DNA of 50,336 nucleotides from Alteromonas sp. LOR (GTDB lineage Bacteria; Pseudomonadota; Gammaproteobacteria; Enterobacterales; Alteromonadaceae). This document shows positions 40,182 through 50,291 of the stretch, in pieces. The DNA is taken from the NCBI RefSeq assembly GCF_000753865.1, contig NZ_JQFW01000007.1, forward strand, positions 49,297 to 99,632, read 5' to 3'. Within the stretch, counting starts at the first letter, position 1; each line of letters starts with the position of its first letter. The notes beneath the pieces are model-generated. The model saw only the letters and a list, made by a program, of their open reading frames with translations, was not told the origin of the DNA and made no database searches. The translations under genes were made by a program, and so were the position numbers.

Positions 40182-40203
40182 CTTTATTCAAAATAGACTT
40201 ATT

Positions 40204-41217
40204 ATGTATAACGTATCAATTATTGGTGCCAGTGGTTACACCGGGGCACAGCTTGTAGAGTTAGTTCAACAGCATCCTGCATTGACGCTGTCTGGAACCT
40301 ATGTGTCATCGAACAGCGCCGATGCCAATAAACCCATTGGCGAGCTTCACGGAAAGTTAGCTCACGTTGATGCAACACTTATCCCCATTAGCGACAGCAT
40401 CTTAGAGTCGTTAGCGCATGACGTTGACTTTATATTCTTAGCAACGCCTCATGAAGCAAGCCACGACTGGATGCCAGTGCTTACCTCAGGCTCAGCAAAA
40501 GTACTCGATCTGTCTGGCGCATTTAGGCTAAAAGACACTGAGGTATTCGAGGCGTTTTATGGTTTTCCTCACATGCAGCAAGAAAGTTTAGACAATGCGG
40601 TTTATGGACTGGCTGAGTGGTATTCCTCGTCTATTGAGCAAGCCAAAATTATTGCTGTACCGGGCTGCTACCCCACCGCCAGCCTAAGTGCACTTAAGCC
40701 GCTAGGTGAAAACAACTTGTTAGATAACGCTGTTCGCCCCGTCATTAATGCGGTGTCCGGTGTCTCTGGAGCCGGTAGAAAAGCAAGCCTTACCACCAGC
40801 TTTTTCGAAGTTAGCCTGCATGCCTATGGTGTTTTAGGCCACCGCCATACGCCGGAAATTGAGGCATACCTAGGCACCCCCGTTATCTTCACGCCTCATT
40901 TAGGTAATTTTAAACGCGGGATCTTAGCTACGGTAACGGTGAAATTAAAATCAGGTGTCACTCAAGAGCAACTTGATGAAGCCTATAAAGCTGCCTATGC
41001 TGATAAGCCTATTGTTCGTTTGCGCAGCAGCTTCCCTAAAATAGATGATGTAGCGCACACGCCATTTGTTGATCTTTACTGGAAGCTTGATGAGTCATCA
41101 GGTTATGCCGTTGTCACATCAGCAATTGATAACGTTATGAAAGGCGCAGCATCGCAGGCCATTCAATGCGTAAACATTATGACTAAACAGCCAATAGAAA
41201 CAGGGTTAGTACTATGA
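40204..41217 (+). CDS. argC: N-acetyl-gamma-glutamyl-phosphate reductase
   Basis: NADPH-dependent reduction of N-acetylglutamyl phosphate to the semialdehyde, third step of arginine synthesis. The 337-residue product has [10 protein letters not shown] (8-17) and the catalytic cysteine C155 in PGCYPTA; HTPEIE and [12 protein letters not shown] are also typical. There is no strong ribosome site before the ATG. The stop overlaps the argB start (ATGA). Confidence 0.97.
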   Translation: MYNVSIIGASGYTGAQLVELVQQHPALTLSGTYVSSNSADANKPIGELHGKLAHVDATLIPISDSILESLAHDVDFIFLATPHEASHDWMPVLTSGSAKVLDLSGAFRLKDTEVFEAFYGFPHMQQESLDNAVYGLAEWYSSSIEQAKIIAVPGCYPTASLSALKPLGENNLLDNAVRPVINAVSGVSGAGRKASLTTSFFEVSLHAYGVLGHRHTPEIEAYLGTPVIFTPHLGNFKRGILATVTVKLKSGVTQEQLDEAYKAAYADKPIVRLRSSFPKIDDVAHTPFVDLYWKLDESSGYAVVTSAIDNVMKGAASQAIQCVNIMTKQPIETGLVL

Positions 41218-42020
41218 GCCGTTCCCCCATTGTCATAAAGGTAGGTGGCGCGTTACTCGATGACGCCGCTGCGATGACCCAGTTATTTTTAAGCGTTAAA
41301 GAAGTACAAAAAAGCCGTCCTGTTGTGGTTGTGCATGGCGGTGGGCCATTGGTGGAAACCTTAATGGCGAGCTTAGGACTTAAGAGTACTAAGATAGATG
41401 GGCTAAGGGTAACCCCAGATGAACATATGCCTTACATTTGTGGTGCGCTAGCGGGCTCGGCAAACAAACAGCTTTGTGCTGCGGCAATAGCGTCGGGATT
41501 AACGCCCGTGGGCTTATCACTACTTGATGGAAACATGGTAGTTTGTGAACCACTGGCAGACAAATACGGTGCCGTTGGTACGCCTGCCACTGCCGACGCA
41601 AGCTTTTTAAAAAGCGTATTAGCCCAGTCAGTGCTGCCGGTTATCAGCTCTATTGGCTCAAGCGCACAAGGCAGATTGCTCAACATCAACGCCGACCAAG
41701 CAGCAACGGTAATTGCTGAATTACTGGATGCCGAACTATTGCTGCTTTCCAACGTTGATGGCGTGCTCGATGGCAACAAAGCGCTTATTGGCGAGTTAGA
41801 CGCAACGCGCATAGAAGAATACTCTGCTGCGGGCGTTATTATTGATGGCATGAAGGTAAAGGTCGACGCAGCTCTTCAGTCAGCAAACACTCTATCGCGT
41901 GCGGTCTATATTGCCAGCTGGACTGCAGATATCACTGACATACTTAATAAAAACACGGGTACACAAATTATACCCTGCGAGACCTCGTCACTAAATGGCG
42001 TCTTGGGAGACAACGAATGA
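41214..42020 (+). CDS. argB: Acetylglutamate kinase
   Basis: Phosphorylates N-acetylglutamate, second step of the pathway. The 268-residue amino-acid-kinase-fold protein has KVGGALL (8-14), [10 protein letters not shown] and the C-terminal GMKVKVDAA. It has the short form without the N-terminal helix found in arginine-inhibited hexameric kinases, so feedback probably acts at ArgA. Overlaps argC and argF by four bases each. Confidence 0.97.
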   Translation: MSRSPIVIKVGGALLDDAAAMTQLFLSVKEVQKSRPVVVVHGGGPLVETLMASLGLKSTKIDGLRVTPDEHMPYICGALAGSANKQLCAAAIASGLTPVGLSLLDGNMVVCEPLADKYGAVGTPATADASFLKSVLAQSVLPVISSIGSSAQGRLLNINADQAATVIAELLDAELLLLSNVDGVLDGNKALIGELDATRIEEYSAAGVIIDGMKVKVDAALQSANTLSRAVYIASWTADITDILNKNTGTQIIPCETSSLNGVLGDNE

Positions 42021-42928
42021 AACAGGATTTATTAACATTTGCCAACTGGACCCCAGAGGCAATGGAAGCATTACTTAAACTTGCGGTTGAAATAAAGCAA
42101 GCACCGGCAAGTTATAGCAATGTGCTAAAAGGAAAGTCGATTGTTGCGCTATTTGAAAAACCGTCTCTGCGCACACGCGTGAGCTTTGATATTGGTATTA
42201 ACAAGCTTGGCGGCCACATGGTGTATCTTGATGTACAATCGGGCAAGCTGGCCGGTCGTGAAGACTCGGTAGATACCGCAGCAAACCTTTCGTGCTGGGC
42301 GGATGCCATTGTTGCTCGCGTATTTTCTCACTCGACATTAGAGACCTATGCTGAAGCGGCAAATGTACCTGTGGTTAACGCATTGTGCGATAAATACCAC
42401 CCGTGCCAAGGCTTGGCCGACTACCTCACCATGTTCGAGCGTTTTGGTAAAACCACAGGTTTGACTATGACCTATATCGGCGATGGCAACAACGTAACCC
42501 ATTCGCTATTGATTGTTGGTGCCCTGTTAGGTTGCAACCAAGTTGTGATTACCCCGAAAGGTCACGAAGCAGATGCCAGCATTGTCGCTCATGCAAAAGC
42601 GTTAGCTGAGAAGACCGGCGCAACCATTGTTGAAAGTAACGAGTTAGAAGCCGCAAATGGTACCGATGTCATCTATACCGACACTTGGCTTTCAATGGGT
42701 GATGACACTCCGCTTGAAACTATTAAGGCAACGTTTATGCCGTATCAAGTGAACGAAGCGCTAATGGAGGCATCGGGTGCAAGCTTTGTAATGCACTGCC
42801 AGCCGGCCCATCGTGACTTAGAAATTACTGGCTCACTGATTGATAGTGACAAGTCGCTATTAATGCAGCAAGCCGAAAACAGAATGCATGGCCAAAACGC
42901 CATCCTTACTCAATTACTCAGTGCCTAA
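42017..42928 (+). CDS. argF: Ornithine carbamoyltransferase
   Basis: Makes citrulline from ornithine and carbamoyl phosphate. The 303-residue product has the carbamoyl-phosphate motif [10 protein letters not shown], the HPCQGLADY motif, [11 protein letters not shown], and the C-terminal HCQPAHRD, where most relatives have HCLPA. Starts inside the argB stop (ATGA) and is followed 14 bases later by argG. Confidence 0.95.
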   Translation: MKQDLLTFANWTPEAMEALLKLAVEIKQAPASYSNVLKGKSIVALFEKPSLRTRVSFDIGINKLGGHMVYLDVQSGKLAGREDSVDTAANLSCWADAIVARVFSHSTLETYAEAANVPVVNALCDKYHPCQGLADYLTMFERFGKTTGLTMTYIGDGNNVTHSLLIVGALLGCNQVVITPKGHEADASIVAHAKALAEKTGATIVESNELEAANGTDVIYTDTWLSMGDDTPLETIKATFMPYQVNEALMEASGASFVMHCQPAHRDLEITGSLIDSDKSLLMQQAENRMHGQNAILTQLLSA

Positions 42929-42942
42929 GAGGAACTACTTAG

Positions 42943-44148
42943 ATGCAAAACGTTAAAAAAATCGTGTTGGCCTACTCCGGCGGGCTTGATACCTCAGCTA
43001 TCATTCCATGGCTTAAAGAAAACTATGACTGTGAAGTAGTGGCGTTTGCCGCTGATGTAGGTCAAGGGGATGAAGAGCTTGAAGGCCTTCATGAAAAAGC
43101 GATCGCTTCAGGTGCTAGCGAGTGCCACATCATCGATTTGAAAGAAGAGTTCGTTAACGACTACATCTTTCCAACAATTACCACAGGCGCTGTATATGAA
43201 GGCGAGTATCTATTAGGTACTTCAATGGCCCGCCCGGTTATCGCAAAAGCGCAAGTAGAAGTGGCAAGAAAAGTAGGTGCTGATGCACTGTGTCACGGCT
43301 GTACCGGTAAAGGTAATGACCAAGTACGCTTTGAAAGTACCTTTGCGGCACTAGCACCAGATTTAACGGTTATCGCACCATGGCGTGAGTGGGATATGGT
43401 AAGCCGTGAAGACTTATTGGCCTATTTGGCCGAGCGCAACATTGCCACTACGGCCTCAGCAACAAAGATATACAGCCGTGACGCCAACGCATGGCATATT
43501 TCTCACGAAGGCGGTGAGCTTGAAGATCCATGGCAAGAGCCGACGAAAGAAGTCTGGACTATGACGGTAGACCCAGAAGATGCGCCAAACACACCAGAGC
43601 GCATAAATTTGTCATTTAACGAAGGTAGACTCACTCACATTGACGGCGAAGCATTATCGCCATATCAAGCGTTAGTGAAGCTAAACACGGTTGCGGCGGC
43701 ACACGGCGTGGGTCGTATCGATATTGTTGAAAACCGTTTAGTGGGCATGAAGTCTCGTGGCTGTTATGAAACTCCTGGCGGCACAGTGCTGCTAAAAGCA
43801 TACAAAGCACTTGAGACAATGGTACTTGATAAAGCAGCGCTTAAATACCGCGAGCAAATTGGCTTAGAGTTTTCCCACGTTATGTATGACGGACGTTGGT
43901 TTACTGCGCTAAACGATTCACTGCTTGCTGGTGCGGCATCCTTCGCGAAAAAAGTGACGGGTGATATCGTGGTTAAACTTTATAAAGGTCAGGCAACTGT
44001 AACCCAGCGTCGCTCGCCTAACAGCTTGTATTCTGAAGACTTCGCCACATTTGGCGCCGATGATGTATACGACCAAAAACACGCTGAAGGATTTATCCGT
44101 TTATTCAGCCTGTCTAGTCGTATTGAAGCATTAAAAAACCAAGGCTAA
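42943..44148 (+). CDS. argG: Argininosuccinate synthase
   Basis: ATP-dependent joining of citrulline and aspartate. The 401-residue product has the PP-loop AYSGGLDTS (9-17), [13 protein letters not shown] and PGGTVL. It is the short class, not the longer E. coli type. AGAGGA precedes the ATG. Confidence 0.97.
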   Translation: MQNVKKIVLAYSGGLDTSAIIPWLKENYDCEVVAFAADVGQGDEELEGLHEKAIASGASECHIIDLKEEFVNDYIFPTITTGAVYEGEYLLGTSMARPVIAKAQVEVARKVGADALCHGCTGKGNDQVRFESTFAALAPDLTVIAPWREWDMVSREDLLAYLAERNIATTASATKIYSRDANAWHISHEGGELEDPWQEPTKEVWTMTVDPEDAPNTPERINLSFNEGRLTHIDGEALSPYQALVKLNTVAAAHGVGRIDIVENRLVGMKSRGCYETPGGTVLLKAYKALETMVLDKAALKYREQIGLEFSHVMYDGRWFTALNDSLLAGAASFAKKVTGDIVVKLYKGQATVTQRRSPNSLYSEDFATFGADDVYDQKHAEGFIRLFSLSSRIEALKNQG

Positions 44149-44172
44149 TCACAAGGGTTAAAGGAGTATCAC

Positions 44173-45576
44173 ATGGCGTTGTGGGGTGGCCGGTTTGAAT
44201 CCGGTGCAAGTAGTATGTTTAAGCAGGTTAACGACTCTTTACCGTTTGACCGTGTTATGGCGAGCCAAGATATACAAGGCTCAATAAGTTGGTCGCGCGC
44301 GCTGCAAAAAGCGGGCGTGCTCACTGTTGACGAACAGCAGCAGCTAGAAGCAGCACTGAGCGAGCTTAAAGCGCAAGCTGATGCCGGCGAGTTAGATTTT
44401 GATGCCTCTAGCGAAGAAGATATTCACAGCTTTGTAGAAGCTGCGCTTATCGAAAAGCTGGGTGATATTGGCAGAAAACTGCACACGGGTAGAAGCCGTA
44501 ACGATCAAGTTGCAACCGATTTTAGGCTGTGGGTTCGCGAACATATTGCTTCACTTCGCAGCGACGTTCTTGGCGTCATTAAATCGCTGCTAAACGCTGC
44601 AAGTCGCCATCAGGAAGCTATCATTCCTGGTTATACCCACTTACAGCGCGCTCAACCTATTCACTTTGCACATTGGTGCTTGGCATACGTTGAAATGCTA
44701 AAGCGCGATCTGAGTCGACTTGATGACCTAAAAGCAAGAATGAACCAGTGTCCACTGGGCTCTGGTGCATTAGCTGGTACAACATTCCCTGTTGACCGCC
44801 ATGCCATTGCCGATGAGTTAGGGTTTGATTCTCCTTGCCTAAACAGCTTAGATGCAGTTTCAGATCGCGACTTCGTGCTTGAGCTTTTATTCACCGCAAG
44901 CACAAGCATGATGCACTTATCTCGCCTGGCTGAAGATATGATTTTTTACAACTCTGGCGAAGCTGGCTTTCTTCAGCTAGGTGATAGCGTGACATCGGGC
45001 TCTTCACTTATGCCTCAGAAGAAAAACCCGGATGCACTAGAGTTAATGCGCGGGAAATGCGGCCGAGTCTTCGGTTCACTACAAGCACTGCTAGTCACCA
45101 TGAAAGGGCTGCCTCTTGCGTACAACAAAGATATGCAGGAAGACAAAGAAGGTGCTATTGACGCTGTCAATCAATGGCATATTTGTTTGTGCATCGCCAG
45201 TGAAGTGCTCGACTCGTTGCAACTAAACGAGGAGCGCTGCCGCGTTGCTGCAGCGCAAGGGTATTCCAATGCCACTGAACTTGCTGACTACTTGGTGGGC
45301 AAAGGCATTCCGTTTAGAACCGGTCACGATATTGCAGGTCGCGTGGTGCTGCAGGCTATTGATAGTGGCTGTGCCATTGAAGATTTGCCCCTTAGCCAGC
45401 TGCAGTCTATTTGCGACAAGATTGAAGACGATGTGTATCCGGTGCTGCAGCTTGAGTTTGGCGTTAATCAACGAAATATACTTGGCGGAACCAGTAAAGA
45501 AACAGTGACTAAAGCGCTGTATCAAGAACTGGAAAGCTTGGATCAAGAGCTGGAAAGCTTAGATAAACAAGGGTAG
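44173..45576 (+). CDS. argH: Argininosuccinate lyase
   Basis: Splits argininosuccinate to arginine and fumarate. The 467-residue product has WGGRFESGAS at the start, HTGRSRNDQVATDFRLW, HLQRAQPIHFAHW, and the superfamily signature GSSLMPQKKNPD. AAAGGAG precedes the ATG. Some relatives (Moritella, Vibrio) fuse an acetyltransferase to the end, written argH(A); here it ends independently with a duplicated tail ELESLDQELESLDKQG, and a full argA follows 18 bases later. Confidence 0.97.
   Translation: MALWGGRFESGASSMFKQVNDSLPFDRVMASQDIQGSISWSRALQKAGVLTVDEQQQLEAALSELKAQADAGELDFDASSEEDIHSFVEAALIEKLGDIGRKLHTGRSRNDQVATDFRLWVREHIASLRSDVLGVIKSLLNAASRHQEAIIPGYTHLQRAQPIHFAHWCLAYVEMLKRDLSRLDDLKARMNQCPLGSGALAGTTFPVDRHAIADELGFDSPCLNSLDAVSDRDFVLELLFTASTSMMHLSRLAEDMIFYNSGEAGFLQLGDSVTSGSSLMPQKKNPDALELMRGKCGRVFGSLQALLVTMKGLPLAYNKDMQEDKEGAIDAVNQWHICLCIASEVLDSLQLNEERCRVAAAQGYSNATELADYLVGKGIPFRTGHDIAGRVVLQAIDSGCAIEDLPLSQLQSICDKIEDDVYPVLQLEFGVNQRNILGGTSKETVTKALYQELESLDQELESLDKQG
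45525..45568 (+). repeat. In-frame duplication at the argH 3' end
   Basis: A unit of about 21 bp, GAACTGGAAAGCTTGGATCA and its near copy GAGCTGGAAAGCTTAGATAA, encodes QELESLD twice just before the stop. Confidence 0.9.
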
Positions 45577-45594
45577 CGGTAGGGACATACTCGC

Positions 45595-46908
45595 ATGGTA
45601 TTAGCGCATCACGATGGCATTAAATTATTTCGCAGCTCGCTGCCTTATATTAATGCCCACCAGGGAAAGACCTTTGTATTGATGTTCGGTGGCGAAGCCA
45701 TTGAACATCCCAATTTCCCTAATATTATTCACGATATCGCATTGCTGAATACGCTTGGCGTGCGCGTAGTTATTGTGCACGGTGCGAGGCCGCAAATAGA
45801 CTCAAGAGTGGCCCTTCGCAATATTGAAGGACGCTTTGAAGACGGCGTAAGAATTACCGACAAGCAAACTCTTGAGTGCGTAAAAGACGCCGCTGGCTCG
45901 GTGCGTTCTCAAGTAGAAGCCTTGTTAACCATGGGCCTTCCAAACTCTCCAATGCACGGCGCACAAATTCGCGTTTGTTCTGGAAATTTAGTTGTCGCAA
46001 AACCCATGGGAGTGCGCAACGGTATTGATTTTGAAAATACCGGTTTAGTGAGACGCATTGATATAACGGGCATTAACGATCATTTAAATGACGGTTCAAT
46101 CGTTTTGCTTTCGCCCATGGGGTATTCAGCGACAGGAGAGGTGTTCAACCTGTCTCATGAAGATGTGGCCACCCAAGCTGCAATTACACTTAAAGCCGAC
46201 AAGCTCATTGTATTTTCAAATTACGATGGCGTGTATAACAGCGATGGAAAACTGCTTCGCACCATCGAGCGCCCTCAGTTAGAGAAAATGATAATGGGCG
46301 GCAGCATTACCACGGAACACACTGTACTGCGTGCTCTCACCACCAGCGTATCTGCTGGCGTGCCACGAGCACACTGCATTAGTTATGAAAACGACGGTGC
46401 ACTGCTTCAAGAGCTGTTCACTCGCGATGGCACAGGCTCATTAGTGATGGAACATCATTACGAGCAATTGCGAGCTGCTACCATTGACGATGTGGGCGGC
46501 ATACTGAATCTTATTAAGCCTTTAGAAGACAGTGGCGTATTGGTCAAACGCTCTCGCGAACGCCTTGAGAGTGAAATTAATCAATTTATTATTATTGTAC
46601 GTGATGGAATGATCATCGCTTGCGCAGCACTTTATCTGTATCCCGAGGATGACTGTGCCGAGCTCGCGTGTGTGGCAACACATCAAGATTACCGCGGCAA
46701 AAACCGCGGGGAACGTATACTAGAAGAAGTATGCAGGCGTGCTAAAGAAGCGTGTATCAATCGTATATTTGTACTGACCACAGTGACGGCTCACTGGTTT
46801 TTAGAGCAGGGATTTCAGCCTGCAGATATCAGCGCTTTGCCAGAAGTGAAAAAAGAACTGTACAACTTCCAGCGTAATTCGAAGGTGTTTACACTAAACG
46901 TAGAGTAA
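45595..46908 (+). CDS. argA: N-acetylglutamate synthase
   Basis: First enzyme of arginine synthesis, acetylating glutamate with acetyl-CoA and normally inhibited by arginine. The 437-residue product has an amino-acid-kinase-like domain (about 1-285, with VIVHGARPQID and SNYDGVY) and a C-terminal GNAT domain (about 295-437, with CVATHQDYRGKNRGERIL). This is the classical full-length form. It closes the operon argCBFGHA; with no argJ present, the linear pathway needs an argE gene elsewhere. Confidence 0.96.
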   Translation: MVLAHHDGIKLFRSSLPYINAHQGKTFVLMFGGEAIEHPNFPNIIHDIALLNTLGVRVVIVHGARPQIDSRVALRNIEGRFEDGVRITDKQTLECVKDAAGSVRSQVEALLTMGLPNSPMHGAQIRVCSGNLVVAKPMGVRNGIDFENTGLVRRIDITGINDHLNDGSIVLLSPMGYSATGEVFNLSHEDVATQAAITLKADKLIVFSNYDGVYNSDGKLLRTIERPQLEKMIMGGSITTEHTVLRALTTSVSAGVPRAHCISYENDGALLQELFTRDGTGSLVMEHHYEQLRAATIDDVGGILNLIKPLEDSGVLVKRSRERLESEINQFIIIVRDGMIIACAALYLYPEDDCAELACVATHQDYRGKNRGERILEEVCRRAKEACINRIFVLTTVTAHWFLEQGFQPADISALPEVKKELYNFQRNSKVFTLNVE

Positions 46909-47045
46909 CCTTTTCTCCTGTGCCAAAAGGCTCTAAAGGCCGCTTTGGCATGGGCATTTATCATCAAAATAAATACCCTCTTTGTTGCAAATTAACGGCA
47001 AACTCTCTTTACTGGTAAGACCAGAAACTGCGAGCGGGCCTATTT

Positions 47046-47912
47046 GTGACAGACATAAAAACCGACGATATCTTTGTAACCTGCGAAGACAAAACCCAGC
47101 TAAAAGCCACTTTATTTACACCTAGTACCCCACCGAAAGCGGCTATCATGGTGGGCCCTGCTACGGGCATAAAACGTCAATTTTATCGCGCCTTCGCCAC
47201 GTATTTGTGCGAACAAGGCTACGGTGTCATCACATTCGATAATCGTGGTATTGGAGAATCGTGTAACGTTCCGTTAAAGCACAGCAATGCGTCGCTAGTA
47301 AGCTGGGGCGAGCAAGACATGCCTGCCGTACTATCAACGCTCAAATCTCATTTTTCACACTGTCATTATTTTTTAGTGGGCCATAGCGCAGGTGGGCAAT
47401 TGCTAGGTCTCATGCATAATGTTCACGACCTGAGTGCGTTTTGCAACTTTGGTAGTTCATCCGGTAGTTTGCGCAATATGCGTAAGAGATATTTAATCAA
47501 AGCGCATTTTTTTATGAATGGCTTTATTCCCTTAAGTAACTTTTTGTTTGGCTGCACGAACTCACAATGGGTTGGTATGGGTGAGCCATTGCCAAAAAAG
47601 GTTGCTCGCCAGTGGCAACAATGGTGTAACGGCAGTGGATACATAAAAACGGCTTTTGGGAAGGAAGTAAAAAACCATTATTTTGACGATATCCGTATTC
47701 CCTCAAAATGGTTTCTTGCCACTGATGATGACATAGCTAACATAAAAAATGTGCATGACATGATAAGTGTGTTTCCCAATATGAAGGCTGAAGTGGAGCA
47801 GCTCGACCCTGCCGAGCACAACGTGAAGGACATTGGTCACATGAAATTCTTCTCACGCAAGTGCCAACACCTTTGGCCTAAAGTAACTGAGTACTTTGAT
47901 AGTGTTGCTTAG
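47046..47912 (+). CDS. Alpha/beta hydrolase of unknown substrate
   Basis: A 288-residue serine hydrolase with MVGPATGIKRQFYRAFATYL, TFDNRGIGES and the nucleophile elbow GHSAGG with S114, followed by DDDIANI and a C-terminal histidine in DIGHMKFF. This pattern fits the COG4757-type predicted hydrolases. No signal peptide. It begins at GTG without an evident ribosome site; a hairpin TGCCAAA/TTTGGCA at 46921-46950 separates it from argA. Confidence 0.8.
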   Translation: MTDIKTDDIFVTCEDKTQLKATLFTPSTPPKAAIMVGPATGIKRQFYRAFATYLCEQGYGVITFDNRGIGESCNVPLKHSNASLVSWGEQDMPAVLSTLKSHFSHCHYFLVGHSAGGQLLGLMHNVHDLSAFCNFGSSSGSLRNMRKRYLIKAHFFMNGFIPLSNFLFGCTNSQWVGMGEPLPKKVARQWQQWCNGSGYIKTAFGKEVKNHYFDDIRIPSKWFLATDDDIANIKNVHDMISVFPNMKAEVEQLDPAEHNVKDIGHMKFFSRKCQHLWPKVTEYFDSVA

Positions 47913-47921
47913 TACAGAGTA

Positions 47922-47950
47922 AAAAGTCGTGACTTTCGCCACGGCTTTTA
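47922..47950 (+). terminator. Possible terminator after the hydrolase gene
   Basis: AAAGTCGTG-loop-CACGGCTTTTAT, with one mismatch in the stem and a short T run. Confidence 0.6.
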
Positions 47951-48161
47951 TCGTTTTACTCCCCCACTATTTAACTAGCCGAACGAGATAACACAGCCTC
48001 TCTTACTTGAGCGCCGTAGTTTTTATCGGCTAGATCATATTGAGCAAACACCCAACCCTGATACATTAAATTCCGGTTAATTGGATGAGATAAACAAACG
48101 TTTACCACTTTATCTACGTATATTTATGTAATCGTACTATCACTCATTTTTCTTTATCGAT

Positions 48162-48698
48162 ATGGCGCTGCATACATCACGACTACTCACTGTTGCTATT
48201 GTCTTTGTGCTTCTCACCATAGGCGCGGGCGCCCTTTTTTCATATAAAAGTATGAGTAAACACGCCTTGAAACGAGAAGAACTTAATTTTATGGGCAGCA
48301 AAGGTTGGTCATGGTTTGACGAAAAGCGGCGTGTTCAAATAAAGAGAGTTGAAGGGGATTTACCTGCTTTGCGTAAGGTATACGTAGATGAAAATTATGC
48401 AGCCCTTTTAACCATTAGCGATAATGGCCGTTATCGAGGTTTTGTATTCTTTGACGAACCCTGCGAAGAAGGTTCCGCTATTACAGAAACTAAATACTAT
48501 GGTGCCGACGGTGAGCAAAATATTGATGTGCTGCACTGTATTCAAGGAAAATTGGTGTTTATGAAGTCGTGGGCAACACCTCCAGAAACACGGTGGGAAG
48601 GAAACGTTGGCGACTTTCGTTTTTCAGTATCACTTGAAGATTGGGATCTTAAACCGTTGCAAAAAGCCTACTATAAAAGCCGAGCCGTGCTTATTTAG
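48162..48698 (+). CDS. Membrane-anchored protein of unknown function
   Basis: A 178-residue protein I do not recognise. The N-terminal helix (about 8-27, LLTVAIVFVLLTIGAGALF) would anchor it or be a signal sequence; the rest is a compact domain rich in aromatic and charged residues, with two cysteines (CEEG and LHCIQG) that could pair in the periplasm. No ribosome site is visible. The last codons and stop lie in the first unit of a 14-bp tandem repeat, so the C-terminal residues may derive from the repeat. It stands alone. Confidence 0.65.
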   Translation: MALHTSRLLTVAIVFVLLTIGAGALFSYKSMSKHALKREELNFMGSKGWSWFDEKRRVQIKRVEGDLPALRKVYVDENYAALLTISDNGRYRGFVFFDEPCEEGSAITETKYYGADGEQNIDVLHCIQGKLVFMKSWATPPETRWEGNVGDFRFSVSLEDWDLKPLQKAYYKSRAVLI

Positions 48699-48795
48699 CT
48701 ATGCTTGTTTAACTGCGCTTAATTAACTGTGCTTAGTTAACTGTGCTTAGTTAACTGCGTTGGTTAACTGCAATAATTAACTGCATTAGTTAATG
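48688..48795. repeat. 14-bp tandem repeat, about eight units, across a stop codon
   Basis: Unit close to TGCTTAGTTAACTG, with exact copies at 48730 and 48744 and variants at 48688, 48702, 48716, 48758, 48771 and 48784. The stop codon of the preceding gene (48696-48698) is inside the first unit. Confidence 0.92.
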
Positions 48796-48888
48796 TCACT
48801 AGCATCACGAAAAACAGCTGTGTCGCCACCACCGACAACGTCAATGATGGCGCTTTACACAGTCATCTTCCTCTTATTTCAAACGTCT

Positions 48889-49746
48889 TTAGCTATTCGC
48901 TAGGGCGTTATCAATATCAGCAGCGCTGTGTCGGTTCTCCAACTGTCCGTCTTCGCCCCACGTTTTATTAACGATACGGCCGCGCTGCACACCTTTGCGC
49001 TTTTCAACACGCTGGGCCCATTCAAGCAGATGGGTATAATCTTCTACTTGTAAAAACGTAGCGGCGTCATACAAATTACCTAGCACGAGGTTGCCGTACC
49101 ATGGCCATATGGCGATATCCGCTATGCTGTACTCATCGCCCGCCATGAATGTATTCTTCGCCAAATGTTTATCTAAAACATCTAATTGACGTTTCGTTTC
49201 CATAGTAAAGCGGTTAATGGGGTACTCCATTGGGTATGGCGCGTAACTGTAAAAATGGCCAAAACCACCACCGAGATAAGGCGCACTGCCCACCTGCCAG
49301 AATAACCAGTTCATGCATTCTGCTTTAGCATGAGCATCTTTGGGAATAAATTTATCGAACTTTTCAGCTAAGTACATCAGGATGGAGCCCGACTCAAACA
49401 GCTTTGTTTCCGGCGTGGTTGTAGTATCCACCATCGCGGGTATTTTACTATTTGGGTTTACATCCACAAAGCCTGAAGAAAATTGATCGCCCTCTCCGAT
49501 ATTCACCAACCAAGCGTCATATTCAGCCTCATCCACGCCTGCGGCCAACAACTCTTCTAGCATGATGGTGACTTTTTGCCCGTTTGGTGTGGCTAAAGAA
49601 TGAAGCTGAAATCCATGCTCACCTTGTTCACGGGCCTTTTCATGGGTCGCACCAGACACAGGGCGATTAATGCTAGCCCACTTATTACCGTCGTCTTTGT
49701 CCTGCGCCCATATTTTAGGAGGGGTGTAATTATCAGATACTGACAT
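48889..49746 (-). CDS. yghU: Glutathione S-transferase-like disulfide-bond oxidoreductase YghU
   Basis: A 285-residue protein of the Nu-class GST family; E. coli YghU binds two glutathione molecules and reduces organic disulfides or hydroperoxides. Visible marks are the extended N terminus YTPPKIWAQDKDDGNKWASINRP, the thioredoxin-like HSLATPNGQKVTIMLEE, the glutathione turn SKIPAM, and the helical C-terminal domain ending GRIVNKTWG. AAAGGA precedes the ATG. Single gene. Confidence 0.94.
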   Translation of the reverse strand: MSVSDNYTPPKIWAQDKDDGNKWASINRPVSGATHEKAREQGEHGFQLHSLATPNGQKVTIMLEELLAAGVDEAEYDAWLVNIGEGDQFSSGFVDVNPNSKIPAMVDTTTTPETKLFESGSILMYLAEKFDKFIPKDAHAKAECMNWLFWQVGSAPYLGGGFGHFYSYAPYPMEYPINRFTMETKRQLDVLDKHLAKNTFMAGDEYSIADIAIWPWYGNLVLGNLYDAATFLQVEDYTHLLEWAQRVEKRKGVQRGRIVNKTWGEDGQLENRHSAADIDNALANS

Positions 49747-49859
49747 TGCTTTTCCTTTTTGTCGCTGCTTGTAAAATGTATCTATTAACTAAGAACAACT
49801 TTTAAAGAGATAGAGCTCACCGGTGTCGACCAATAAACAAGGTTATAGGCTCACCAACA

Positions 49860-49897
49860 TAAAAAAAGCCGAGCGGTGAAATTTACCAGCTCGGCCT
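49860..49897 (-). terminator. Orphan leftward terminator
   Basis: Read leftwards, GCCGAGC-loop-GCTCGGC followed by seven T residues. On this strand the sequence to the right has no gene within the window. Confidence 0.82.
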
Positions 49898-50291
49898 ACA
49901 ATAAAAGGCGCACACTCCTTTGCACGCAAAGCGGTAGTGTACGGATAGCGTTAGCGAGTTGAGCTAGCGAATTACACTTGCGCTAATCTACCCGTACATA
50001 TCAATTAACTGCATTTGCACCGCGCTTATTCGTCACGCGTGCTTGCACGACTGTGCATATCAATATCTAGTTATCAATAATTAAGCCAACTTCAAAAAAT
50101 CTATTATTTTCATAGCGTTATAAAATTCAAAGCGAAAAAATCAAGAAGAAATAGAGGAAAATGTTGCACATTGGTGACAATGTTTTACCGAGGGAGGTGG
50201 AAAGGCGATTGCTAGGATATATTTCACCTAAAAGTACACACAAAAAAGCAGGCGTTGCGCCTAATGCCGATCAGTTAAGAAATATTTTAGC

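Noticed and set aside
45544..46908. argH-argA fusion of the argH(A) type
   Set aside because: A stop codon ends argH at 45576, and argA is a complete two-domain gene with its own start.
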